Source of the DNA: Nitrososphaera sp.
GTDB lineage: Archaea; Thermoproteota; Nitrososphaeria; Nitrososphaerales; Nitrososphaeraceae
Reading direction: 5' to 3'
NCBI GenBank assembly: GCA_023252395.1
Contig: JAJPDY010000048.1
Coordinates: forward strand, 1 to 7,744
DNA length: 7,744 nucleotides
The notes under the pieces are model-generated. The model was not told the origin of the DNA, did no database searches, and was given only the letters and a program-made list of their open reading frames with translations. The position numbers and the translations under genes were made by a program. Shown here one piece after another: positions 1 to 5,977 of this stretch (within the stretch, counting starts at the first letter, position 1; each line of letters starts with the position of its first letter).

Positions 1-642
1 ATCAGCATCAAGGGTCCGGAACTGCTTAGCAAGTGGATTGGCGAATCTGAAAAGGGCATAAGGGAAGTCTTTAGAAGGGCAAGACAGGCTTCGCCCTGCG
101 TGATATTCTTTGACGAAATAGACTCTATCGCTCCGACAAGAGGGGGAGGAATGGAAGGCGGAGGTGGAGGCGCTGAGAGAATAGTCTCCCAGATCCTGAC
201 AGAGATAGACGGCATCAGTGAATTACATGGAGTTGTAGTGATTGGCGCGACAAACAGGCCGGACATGATTGACCCTTCGCTCTTGAGGCCCGGCAGGTTT
301 GACAGGATAGTGCTGGTTCCGAATCCAGACAGCCAGACAAGAAAGAAGATACTTGAAATTCACATGAAGGGAAAGCCCATCGGGCAGGACGTAGACGTAC
401 AGAAAATAACAGAGACAATGACTGAAGGATTCAGCGGCGCGGACACTGCTGCAATAGTAAACACTGCAATATCCATCGTGTTGCATGAGTACCTGGCAAA
501 GTACCCGACGCCGGAAGAGGCGGCAAAACACGCAACAGAAGCGCACGTAATGATGCGCCACTTTGAGGAAGCAGTGAAAAAGATCAAGATGCAGAGAGAG
601 ACAAAGCCAAAGGAGTCAGTGGCACTGTCGCACTACAGGTAA
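1..642 (+). CDS. cdc48: Cdc48/VAT-type AAA+ ATPase, C-terminal (D2) part
   Basis: The reading frame is open from base 1 and gives the last 213 residues; the N domain, D1 and the D2 Walker A lie outside the window. In the visible part, residues 11-14 (KWIG) form the substrate-gripping pore loop, VIFFDEID at 34-41 is Walker B, N85 in GATN is sensor 1, R96 and R99 in the LLRPGRF stretch are the arginine fingers, and GFSGAD at 143-148 is the sensor-2 region. A glycine-rich loop (about 48-57) follows Walker B, as in Cdc48 D2 domains. Proteins of this family unfold substrates in the cytosol by ATP-driven threading, often for the 20S proteasome. The chain ends His-Tyr-Arg, close to the proteasome-docking HbYX pattern but without the hydrophobic residue. 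The family call is firm. Assignment to D2 rather than a single-domain AAA protein rests on the sequence type and the C-terminal extension. Confidence 0.9.
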   Translation: MSIKGPELLSKWIGESEKGIREVFRRARQASPCVIFFDEIDSIAPTRGGGMEGGGGGAERIVSQILTEIDGISELHGVVVIGATNRPDMIDPSLLRPGRFDRIVLVPNPDSQTRKKILEIHMKGKPIGQDVDVQKITETMTEGFSGADTAAIVNTAISIVLHEYLAKYPTPEEAAKHATEAHVMMRHFEEAVKKIKMQRETKPKESVALSHYR

Positions 643-662
643 ATACCACTGGCAATTGCCAA

Positions 663-672
663 CCTTAAAGTA
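663..672 (+). promoter_or_regulatory. Probable TATA box for aIF2 alpha
   Basis: CCTTAAAG lies about 28 bases before the ATG at 696, the spacing expected if transcription starts at or next to the start codon. It supports the first ATG rather than the internal one at 717. This is positional inference from a weak motif. Confidence 0.4.
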
Positions 673-695
673 GGGATACGAGCCGCGTAAAGCAA

Positions 696-1529
696 ATGTC
701 ATCGTCACCATCATCAATGTCGGCAAGCGCCGAAATTCGGCGCCTTCCTGATGAAGGCGACATTGTTATTGCAACAGTCAGAGACGTCACTGGCCATGGA
801 GCCTATGTTACGCTTGACGAGTATGACGGGCTTACAAGTTTCCTCTCGATAAGAGAAGTTGCCACCGGCTACGTCCGCAACATTCAGCGCTTTGTAAGGC
901 CGAAGCAAAAGGCTGTTCTAAAAGTAATAAAGGTCAACAAGGCAAGGGGCGAGGTCGACACTTCGCTCAAGCAGGTTTCTGGCGAAGAGAGAAAAGCAAA
1001 GCTCATCGAGGTAAAAAGAACCGAAAAGGCTTCAGGGTTTCTGGACTCGGTCAAGGCAAAAGCAAACCTGAGCGACGTACAGCTGAAAGAAATTCAGGAC
1101 AACATCCTTGAAAAATATGACGATGTCTACGAGCTTTTTGAAGCGGTAGCGACAAAAGGAATTGATTCTATCAAAGACCTTGGCCTTGCAGGTACAGTAC
1201 TTAACGCCATAGAAGAAGAAAGCAAAAAGATACAGATTCCCCAGATCGAGATCAGAGGGATCTTGGAGATCTCGTCAAAGAAACCTGATGGCATCGAAGT
1301 CATCAGAAACGTGCTAGTCGACGCAGAGCAAGTAACCAAGAGCAACCCGAGCACAATAAGCATTGCATACCTTGGCGCGCCGAGATACAGGATTGCAGTC
1401 AAATCTGAGAATTTCAAGGTAGCCGAGAAGGCGATGGCTCATGCCATTGAAAAGATAGAGAAAGGGATAACAAAGAATCACGGAAGCTTTAATTTTACAA
1501 GAGAAGAGTCAAAAAAGAAAGTCTATTGA
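696..1529 (+). CDS. eif2a: Translation initiation factor aIF2, alpha subunit
   Basis: The 277-residue product matches the usual length of archaeal aIF2 alpha. Residues about 18-95 form an S1/OB domain with the typical opening (GDIVIATV, then GAYVTL) and a strand-rich end near [16 protein letters not shown] helical middle domain follows (about 100-175), then an alpha/beta C-terminal domain (about 180-270) that contacts the gamma subunit. aIF2 is the heterotrimer that carries initiator methionyl-tRNA to the small ribosomal subunit; alpha strengthens tRNA binding. The N-terminal 10 residues are a serine-rich tail, and an alternative ATG lies at codon 8 (base 717). Many archaea place this gene beside ribosomal protein and nop10 genes; here it follows cdc48 and has its own putative TATA box. 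A hairpin begins at its stop codon. Confidence 0.93.
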   Translation: MSSSPSSMSASAEIRRLPDEGDIVIATVRDVTGHGAYVTLDEYDGLTSFLSIREVATGYVRNIQRFVRPKQKAVLKVIKVNKARGEVDTSLKQVSGEERKAKLIEVKRTEKASGFLDSVKAKANLSDVQLKEIQDNILEKYDDVYELFEAVATKGIDSIKDLGLAGTVLNAIEEESKKIQIPQIEIRGILEISSKKPDGIEVIRNVLVDAEQVTKSNPSTISIAYLGAPRYRIAVKSENFKVAEKAMAHAIEKIEKGITKNHGSFNFTREESKKKVY

Positions 1530-1567
1530 TTGCAGATGGGTCATTTGTCTGCAATCGTTTCCTTTTA
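1528..1567 (+). terminator. Hairpin with T-rich tail after aIF2 alpha
   Basis: GATTGCAGA (1528-1536) and TCTGCAATC (1548-1556) form a perfect 9-bp inverted repeat with an 11-base loop, followed by a T-rich stretch (GTTTCCTTTT, 1557-1566). The left arm shares two bases with the TGA stop (1527-1529). Archaeal termination relies mainly on the T tract, so the hairpin may instead stabilise the mRNA end. The T tract also merges into the TATA box of the next gene. Confidence 0.45.
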
Positions 1568-1569
1568 TA
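1562..1569 (+). promoter_or_regulatory. TATA box for the RAM-domain gene
   Basis: CTTTTATA is a good archaeal TATA box. Its centre lies about 25 bases before the ATG at 1591, which predicts a leaderless transcript beginning at that codon and argues against the upstream ATG at 1576, only about 10 bases from the box. Confidence 0.6.
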
Positions 1570-1590
1570 CTCGTAATGCGTCATACAAGC

Positions 1591-1845
1591 ATGTCAAGAG
1601 CTTTTGTCTTTTTGAACTGCGATATTGGAGCAGAACCTGAGATAATTAACGAAATAAGGGGCATTTCTGGTGTTTCTGAAGCTGTAAGGGTATCGGGCGT
1701 ATACGATATAGTGGCAAAGTTAAGCGATCAATCCAAGGAAAACATTGCAAAATTGGTAAAGAAAATCCGTGGCATTGCCAACATTAGATCAAGCCTAACA
1801 ATGATTGTGACTGAAGAATCTGTGGAACGCTCAGGGGTAGTTTGA
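1591..1845 (+). CDS. Stand-alone Lrp/AsnC ligand-binding (RAM) domain protein
   Basis: From the ATG at 1591 this is an 84-residue protein. It corresponds to only the C-terminal effector-binding half of Lrp/AsnC regulators. It has the beta-alpha-beta-beta-alpha-beta pattern: strand AFVFLNC (4-10), helix around EPEIINEIRGI (15-25), the turn GVSEAVRVSG leading to YDIVAKL (38-44), helix 48-60, and a last strand near SLTMIV (68-73). There is no helix-turn-helix, so it should not bind DNA alone. Stand-alone RAM proteins oligomerise and bind small molecules, often amino acids, or pair with full Lrp proteins. An earlier ATG at 1576 would add five residues, but the TATA position favours 1591. Its stop lies 2 bases before the ATG of the CxxC protein, implying translational coupling and a shared mRNA. 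Confidence 0.82.
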   Translation: MSRAFVFLNCDIGAEPEIINEIRGISGVSEAVRVSGVYDIVAKLSDQSKENIAKLVKKIRGIANIRSSLTMIVTEESVERSGVV

Positions 1846-1847
1846 TA

Positions 1848-2024
1848 ATGGTGAAACCTTTCAAGACGAGACCTGCATCAGCAGGCACAAACAAGTCGCC
1901 GGGGTTTTGCGTAGTGTGCGCTGCAGTAGCGACAACAGAAGCATTGTTCCAGCTGCAGGATGCAATAATAATCCAGAGATACTGCGACAAATGTCTGCCC
2001 AGCGCACAATACAAAATTAATTAA
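1848..2024 (+). CDS. Small protein with two CxxC pairs (putative zinc ribbon)
   Basis: The 58-residue product has a basic N terminus and two cysteine pairs, C21-V-V-C24 and C46-D-K-C49, separated by 21 residues. This is the layout of a four-cysteine zinc site. The segment between the pairs (AAVATTEALFQLQDAIIIQRY) reads as a short helix and a strand. I do not recognise a named family. The ATG at 1848 starts 2 bases after the TGA of the RAM-domain gene; a TTG at 1842, overlapping that stop, would add two residues. Expression with the RAM protein suggests a joint role, such as an accessory to a sensor or transcription factor, but this is inference from position. Its stop lies 6 bases from the stop of the convergent arfC gene. 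Confidence 0.65.
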   Translation: MVKPFKTRPASAGTNKSPGFCVVCAAVATTEALFQLQDAIIIQRYCDKCLPSAQYKIN

Positions 2025-2030
2025 CACACA

Positions 2031-2708
2031 TCAAGGTAGCTTGTAGTAAAGTACAAGCTCGCCGGTCTTTTTTTTCCGCTCTACTTTTCCAAGCTTTAGC
2101 TGGATGCCTTCCGCAATTCTGTCAAAGCCGTCCCCTTCGGCAAGCGTTATCGCCAGCCTGCCGCCAGCTATCTTTGGTGCTATCGTAACTACTAGCTCGT
2201 CAACAAGCCCCAAATGCAAAAGAGACCAGTTGAGTTCGCCGCCTCCCTCAACAAGTACCTTTTTCAACCCCAATTTTTTCAGCATCAAGAACAGCTCTTT
2301 TAGGTTGACGCCGCGGGGCACCGCGGCATTCTGGCCTTCTTTTCCGGCGCTTATGACCAGCACCTGCGCGCCCATGTCCTCTATCTTTTGGATCTTGTCT
2401 GCCGGCGCCTGATCAGTAACAGCCACAATAGTCTTGACCTTGGGCGCTGTCTGCAATACCTGCGAATCAAGCGGGATCCTTCCCTTGCTGTCGACAATCA
2501 CCCTAATTGGATTTCTGCCCCTGACCAGCCTGACTGTAAGCCGCGGGTCGTCTGCCAGAATCGTGGAAATGCCCACTACTATGGCGTCAACTGAGGCGCG
2601 CAGCCTATGGACTCGCACAAGGTCCTGTTTTGAAGAAATCCTAGAGTCCCCGCTTGCAGTGGCTATCTTGCCATCGACTGTCATTGCGCCGTTGATTATG
2701 ACTTTCAA
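2031..2708 (-). CDS. arfC: 2,5-diamino-6-ribosylamino-pyrimidinone 5'-phosphate reductase (ArfC/RIB7 type)
   Basis: This 225-residue protein has the RibD C-terminal/dihydrofolate-reductase-like fold without a deaminase domain, as in archaeal and fungal reductases. Visible marks are NGAMTVDGKIA (6-16), SRISSKQD (22-29), a DAIVVGISTILADDP loop (41-55), RVIVDSKGRIP (69-79), and the nucleotide-binding VLVEGGGELN (about 151-160). The enzyme uses NAD(P)H to reduce the ribosyl side chain to ribityl before deamination, the archaeal/fungal order of the riboflavin pathway. It is the last gene of the rib operon. Its start is TTG, overlapping the amidohydrolase stop in the four bases TTGA (2705-2708), a typical coupled junction; no ATG is better placed. 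It converges with the CxxC gene at a 6-base gap. Confidence 0.92.
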   Translation of the reverse strand: MKVIINGAMTVDGKIATASGDSRISSKQDLVRVHRLRASVDAIVVGISTILADDPRLTVRLVRGRNPIRVIVDSKGRIPLDSQVLQTAPKVKTIVAVTDQAPADKIQKIEDMGAQVLVISAGKEGQNAAVPRGVNLKELFLMLKKLGLKKVLVEGGGELNWSLLHLGLVDELVVTIAPKIAGGRLAITLAEGDGFDRIAEGIQLKLGKVERKKKTGELVLYYKLP

Positions 2709-3898
2709 TTTATCGCCCCCACGAACTGGCCGTCTATCATAACTGCCTTGATTGAGCTTTCGCTAAGCCTGTGCACTATTGCGGCATATGGGTCGTGCAT
2801 GGGATAGAGGTCGGCATGTTTTTTGTCAATAAATATCAGGTCTGCCGCGCGGCCAGCTTCTATACAGCCAGAGTTCATTCTCAGGATTTGTGCGGCATTT
2901 ACAGTTGCCATTTTCAACAGCTCCCGCGCTTCAAGCATTTCGCCTTCAACAGCCCTTGTAGCTTTCCAGATGTAGTCGAGCTCCCTCAGCATGTCCGGCG
3001 AGTTTAGCATCACGTTGTCGGTTCCGAGAGCCACCACGCAGCCCTGCCTAAGCATTCTGGCAACCCTCGGGATGCCTGCTCCAAGCACGCCGTTTGCCCT
3101 CGGGCAGACCACGATCCCGGTTCCGCTCTTTGCAACAAGCGACATTTCGTCCTCTGTTGCGTTTGTCATGTGCACCACGAAATCCGGCTTCATGTGTTCC
3201 ATCACCCTGTCGACTTCGCTCCTGCCTGTATGAGCTCTGGAAAACTCGACTGTTTCTTTTGATTCGGCAGCGTGTATTGCAAGCAATTTTTTTCCTGCCA
3301 GCTGCCTGTATTGCGAAAGCGCAGCATCAGTGTTTTCATTTGCGCCGCTGATCCCAAGCCCGTCTGCCAGCTTTAGCACCTGCCGGGCTTTTTCCAGCGC
3401 TTCAGGCGGCAGGCTAGTTGCTTCTTTTGGGCTGCTGTAGTGATCCACCCTTCCCAATGCTGTGCATTTTACTGGGAGGCCGGCAACCGCTTCTCTCAAT
3501 AGCTCAACTCCTTCAGGCCCGCCTTCTCGAAAGTCTGCAAACGCCACAATGCCTTTTCTCATCATGGATAGCGCGGAATTCCTGATGAAAGCCTTGAGGT
3601 GCTCCGGCCTGCTGTTTTCGAGGATCTTCTTTTTTGCCCCAAAGACAGGGTGGACGCGCGCATCAAGCCTGCGTCCTGCTGCGATGTCCTTGCCTATCGA
3701 ATCAGCAATGTGCGTGTGCGCGTTGATGAATCCCGGGATTACCAGAAAATCGTTTCCGTCCAGCTTTTTGCCAGCACCCTTGTAGTCGCCGGCGCCTGCA
3801 CTTTTGATAGCTCCATCTTCGATTTCAATGTAGCCATTATTAACATAATCGAGCTCTTTGCCCAGCAGCAGGCTGGCGTTTGTTATGGCTATGGACAT
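2705..3898 (-). CDS. Metal-dependent amidohydrolase, COG0402-like deaminase family, in the riboflavin operon
   Basis: This 397-residue protein has the family's full length. It has a short N-terminal beta-sandwich, a TIM barrel and a C-terminal return to the sandwich (AADLIFIDKK, 351-360). The expected metal ligands are present: H61 and H63 in NAHTH, H209 with nearby E212 in IHAAE, H243 in VVHMTNAT, and D294 in LGTDN, so the active site looks intact. VCPRANGVLGAGIP (264-277) matches the family's CPxSNxxLGxG loop. A distinctive ADFREGG at 121-127 and NSPDMLREL after the last aspartate resemble a conserved archaeal subgroup I recall, without a settled function. Relatives deaminate cytosine, guanine, adenosine or S-adenosylhomocysteine. 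Its ATG overlaps the arfA stop by 10 bases and its stop overlaps the arfC start by 4, so it is locked inside the riboflavin operon. I infer a pathway role, most likely the pyrimidine deaminase or the ArfB-like deformylase; generic annotation would be SAH/MTA deaminase. Confidence 0.88.
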   Translation of the reverse strand: MSIAITNASLLLGKELDYVNNGYIEIEDGAIKSAGAGDYKGAGKKLDGNDFLVIPGFINAHTHIADSIGKDIAAGRRLDARVHPVFGAKKKILENSRPEHLKAFIRNSALSMMRKGIVAFADFREGGPEGVELLREAVAGLPVKCTALGRVDHYSSPKEATSLPPEALEKARQVLKLADGLGISGANENTDAALSQYRQLAGKKLLAIHAAESKETVEFSRAHTGRSEVDRVMEHMKPDFVVHMTNATEDEMSLVAKSGTGIVVCPRANGVLGAGIPRVARMLRQGCVVALGTDNVMLNSPDMLRELDYIWKATRAVEGEMLEARELLKMATVNAAQILRMNSGCIEAGRAADLIFIDKKHADLYPMHDPYAAIVHRLSESSIKAVMIDGQFVGAIN

Positions 3899-4638
3899 CG
3901 TATCTCATAGATTGGCTGGATTTTTCCTTCTTGGCGCAAATCCCGTATGGTGTCAAGTGCCTTTGTCGCAGCTTCTGCCGCCTTTCTACCGGTTTTTCCG
4001 ATGCCTATCCCGCAATTCAGCTTGATGTCAATGCCGGCCGTCACTTTTTTTATCACAGAATCTGCCTGCTCTTTTGTCACGCCGTTTGAAATAACCATAA
4101 AGTTGTCGCCGCCAAGGAAGAACGTGAGCGAGTTGTGCTTCAGAAACTCTTCTGCCAGCTGGCTGTAGACTTTCATTACAAGCGACGTCACTTCATAGGG
4201 CGACAGCCTGTCGCCCACTTTTGTCGAGCTGTCGACATCGATGTGCATCACCTGTGCAATGTCTGCATCGTGGATGCTGCCGAAAATTCTGGCGCTGCTG
4301 TCAAGCATCTTGCCTTCTTTCCTAGCCTGGTACGCGTTCATGTTTGCCTCAAACGCGGTCACGCCAGCGCCAACCGCCATTGACATCTTCAAGTCCTTGT
4401 ACGTTTTGGCAAGCTCGCGCTGTATCTCTTTGTGGCCGGCAGCATCGAGGCCGTTTGTTATCGCGAAATACTCGTCAAACCTGTTAAAGTAGACGATGCA
4501 GTTTTTCTCGGTGAACAACCGCTGAACATCGTGGTAGATTTTCGACTGCAGCATCTGAAGCTGGGCTTCCCTGTCGCTCCCAAGAGTGAGCGTCCAAGGG
4601 CCGTACCCTTCAATCCTAATTATTGTCAGCTGTATCAT
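3889..4638 (-). CDS. arfA: GTP cyclohydrolase III (ArfA, GTP cyclohydrolase IIa)
   Basis: This 249-residue protein is close in length and line to the characterised Methanocaldococcus enzyme as I remember it: an opening strand ending in GYGPWTLTLG (11-20), YFNRFDEYFAITNG (50-63), MSMAVGAGVTAFEA (85-98), FFLGGDNFMVISNG (173-186), GIGIGKT (210-216) and the closing RCP. The two FDE/GGDN halves show the duplicated nucleotidyl-cyclase/GGDEF-like fold. The enzyme opens GTP to 2-amino-5-formylamino-6-ribosylamino-pyrimidinone 5'-phosphate. Unlike bacterial RibA it keeps the formyl group, so a separate formamide hydrolase (ArfB) is needed; none of the known type is seen here. The ATG lies 23 bases inside the 3' end of ribH, and its TAG overlaps the amidohydrolase start by 10 bases. 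Confidence 0.95.
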   Translation of the reverse strand: MIQLTIIRIEGYGPWTLTLGSDREAQLQMLQSKIYHDVQRLFTEKNCIVYFNRFDEYFAITNGLDAAGHKEIQRELAKTYKDLKMSMAVGAGVTAFEANMNAYQARKEGKMLDSSARIFGSIHDADIAQVMHIDVDSSTKVGDRLSPYEVTSLVMKVYSQLAEEFLKHNSLTFFLGGDNFMVISNGVTKEQADSVIKKVTAGIDIKLNCGIGIGKTGRKAAEAATKALDTIRDLRQEGKIQPIYEIRCP

Positions 4639-5083
4639 TTATTATCACAGTTCCCCCGCCCGCTGCCTTTTCTAGCTTTCTGAGCCTCATAACCATGTTG
4701 ACTGCAGCATTCACCGCCCTTGCCGGCACGAGCGCAGACCTCTCCCTTGCCTGCTCGATGGTCATTCCCGGCCCCATTATCCCAAGAGTCACTGGCTTGC
4801 CGTATTTCAGCGACAGGTCGGCTGCCAGCCGCGCGGCATTTTCAGCGACAATGTCGTCATGCCGCGTGTCGCCCTTTATCACTGCCCCAAGCGTGACTAC
4901 TGCGTCGACATTTCTCTTTTTCAGCAGCCGCTCGACTGCAAGGGGCATGTCAAACGAGCCGGGGACGTACAGGACATAGCTTACCTTTGCCCCTATCCTG
5001 CCGGCGTGATCCCTTGCCTTTTCTAGCATCTTGTACGTGATCTCGCTGTTAAACTCGGAAACGACCATTGCTATCTGTATCAA
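4616..5083 (-). CDS. ribH: 6,7-dimethyl-8-ribityllumazine synthase
   Basis: This 155-residue protein has all the lumazine synthase marks: SEFNSEIT (9-16; usually SRFN), VPGSFDMP (40-47), LGAVIKGDTRHDD (65-77) with the expected catalytic H75, and GIMGPGMTIEQARERS, which forms the last core helix. It condenses 5-amino-6-ribitylamino-uracil with 3,4-dihydroxy-2-butanone 4-phosphate, usually as a large hollow oligomer in the cytosol. It begins with TTG seven bases after the ribB stop. The alternative ATG at codon 6 (base 5068) would remove most of the first strand, so TTG is preferred. Its last 23 bases overlap the start of arfA. Confidence 0.94.
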   Translation of the reverse strand: MIQIAMVVSEFNSEITYKMLEKARDHAGRIGAKVSYVLYVPGSFDMPLAVERLLKKRNVDAVVTLGAVIKGDTRHDDIVAENAARLAADLSLKYGKPVTLGIMGPGMTIEQARERSALVPARAVNAAVNMVMRLRKLEKAAGGGTVIINDTADNN

Positions 5084-5090
5084 TTGCTGG

Positions 5091-5771
5091 TTATGCCACC
5101 TTGGCGTGAGCCTTGAGCTCGCTTGCGTCGATTAACGGTATGCCAGATTTATTCGCATATGCTTGGGCGGCCTCGATTGAAAGCGCCCTGTGAGTTGTCG
5201 AGTCCATCATTTCGCAGATGGCAACTGCCGGCGTCATCCCTGCAAGCTGCATCAGGTAGACGCAAAGCTCCGTGTGGCCCATCCTGTCATGCAACAGGCG
5301 CTTTGACGCTATCAGTATCGGCACGTGGCCGGGCGCCATAAAGTTCTTGGAAAAATCCTCCATGCCGCCAGAGTCGATATTTTTGCAAACTAGTGCCATC
5401 TTTGATATCGTAAGCGCCCTGTCGTTGTCGGTAATGCCGGTGTACGTGTTGCGATGGTTGACAGATATCGAAAACGACGGCTTGTCGCCGTATGCCGCCT
5501 TGCCTTCTGTCAATTTCGTAAATACCGGGTTTACCTTGCCCATGCTCGCTATCATGTCATGCATGTATACTAGCCCGAGCTTTGAGGTAATCTCGTTGGC
5601 TATCGCAAGGCATACCAGACCGCCGGCGTCATTTCTCATCGCAGCGATATGCTGCGGCTTTATGTGCTCGGCAGCTACTACCATGTCTATCTCATTTTCC
5701 CGCCCCTTGTCGTCGTGGACCAGCACAAACCTGCCGGCCTTGAGGGCAGCTATTGCTTCAGCAAGAGACAA
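5091..5771 (-). CDS. ribB: 3,4-dihydroxy-2-butanone 4-phosphate synthase
   Basis: This 226-residue monofunctional DHBP synthase is not fused to GTP cyclohydrolase II, as expected for an archaeon using ArfA. The DDKGRENEIDMV motif (20-31) supplies the acidic metal and substrate loop with E25; SVNHRNTYTGITDNDRA (103-119) follows; FMAPGHVPIL (144-153) precedes GHTELC (165-170), whose H166 is the expected metal-binding histidine. It converts ribulose 5-phosphate to formate and the four-carbon unit used by RibH. It is the first gene of the operon. The start is TTG: the frame has a stop two codons upstream (5775-5777) and no ATG before residue 30. A TATA box about 27 bases upstream fits a leaderless transcript starting at this TTG. 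Confidence 0.95.
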   Translation of the reverse strand: MSLAEAIAALKAGRFVLVHDDKGRENEIDMVVAAEHIKPQHIAAMRNDAGGLVCLAIANEITSKLGLVYMHDMIASMGKVNPVFTKLTEGKAAYGDKPSFSISVNHRNTYTGITDNDRALTISKMALVCKNIDSGGMEDFSKNFMAPGHVPILIASKRLLHDRMGHTELCVYLMQLAGMTPAVAICEMMDSTTHRALSIEAAQAYANKSGIPLIDASELKAHAKVA

Positions 5772-5793
5772 TAGCTAATTTTGCTGGTCGTTG

Positions 5794-5803
5794 TTATTAA
5801 AAG
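5794..5803 (-). promoter_or_regulatory. TATA box of the riboflavin operon
   Basis: On the minus strand the sequence reads CTTTTAATAA, centred about 27 bases before the ribB TTG. This predicts a leaderless mRNA and independently supports the unusual start codon. No other promoter-like site is needed, since the five genes overlap or nearly touch. Confidence 0.6.
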
Positions 5804-5814
5804 ATTACTAAAAT

Positions 5815-5840
5815 TATGGTTGCTACCATATTTTTGGTAG
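5815..5840. promoter_or_regulatory. Overlapping inverted repeats upstream of the rib promoter (possible operator)
   Basis: TATGGT (5815-5820) pairs with ACCATA (5825-5830) across TGCT. CTACCA (5823-5828) also pairs with TGGTAG (5835-5840) across a 6-base loop. The central ACCA is thus shared by two mutually exclusive inverted repeats of TGGT half-sites in alternating orientation. The element lies just upstream of the TATA/BRE region of the rib promoter, a place for an activator or repressor. RbkR-type riboflavin regulators are known in archaea, but I cannot match this to their site from memory. Confidence 0.4.
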
Positions 5841-5886
5841 TGTTGCCTTGACGGGTGTTTTCTTCGGGTGTTGCAGAATGGGTGCT
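5840..5886. repeat. Short direct repeats in the divergent intergenic region
   Basis: Three related heptamers, GGGTGTT, GGGTGTT and GGGTGCT, begin at 5853, 5866 and 5880, 13 and 14 bases apart. GTGTTGC occurs at both 5840-5846 and 5868-5874. The copies are short; the near-regular spacing is the only reason to note them as possible binding sites. Confidence 0.25.
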
Positions 5887-5934
5887 AACTTTAGTGATAT
5901 TACAAAACCCGGTTTCTAATCAGTGCACTTTTTT

Positions 5935-5950
5935 CTATAAAAGATATAAG
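5935..5950 (+). promoter_or_regulatory. Probable promoter of the truncated ATP-cone gene
   Basis: Two adjoining TATA-like elements, TATAAAAG (5936-5943) and GATATAAG (5943-5950), lie 28-40 bases before the ATG at 5978. Transcription would begin a few bases before that ATG, divergent from the rib operon. Confidence 0.5.
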
Positions 5951-5977
5951 TACAAGTAGCTTTTCTTACAGTGCGGG

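Noticed and set aside
215..587. Minus-strand frames opposite the Cdc48 fragment
   Set aside because: Cys/Ser-rich low-quality translations opposite a conserved AAA+ domain.
1784..2014. Minus-strand frame opposite the CxxC gene
   Set aside because: No motif, no promoter-like sequence, and it opposes a coupled gene with a paired cysteine pattern.
2104..5778. Plus-strand open frames of 60-170 codons opposite the rib operon, such as 5272-5778
   Set aside because: They are antisense shadows of strongly recognised minus-strand enzymes, with composition typical of reverse frames and no domain resemblance.
5772..5977. Riboswitch (FMN or cobalamin) between the divergent genes
   Set aside because: No FMN-element or B12-box conserved blocks are visible, and the predicted leaderless rib mRNA leaves no room for one.
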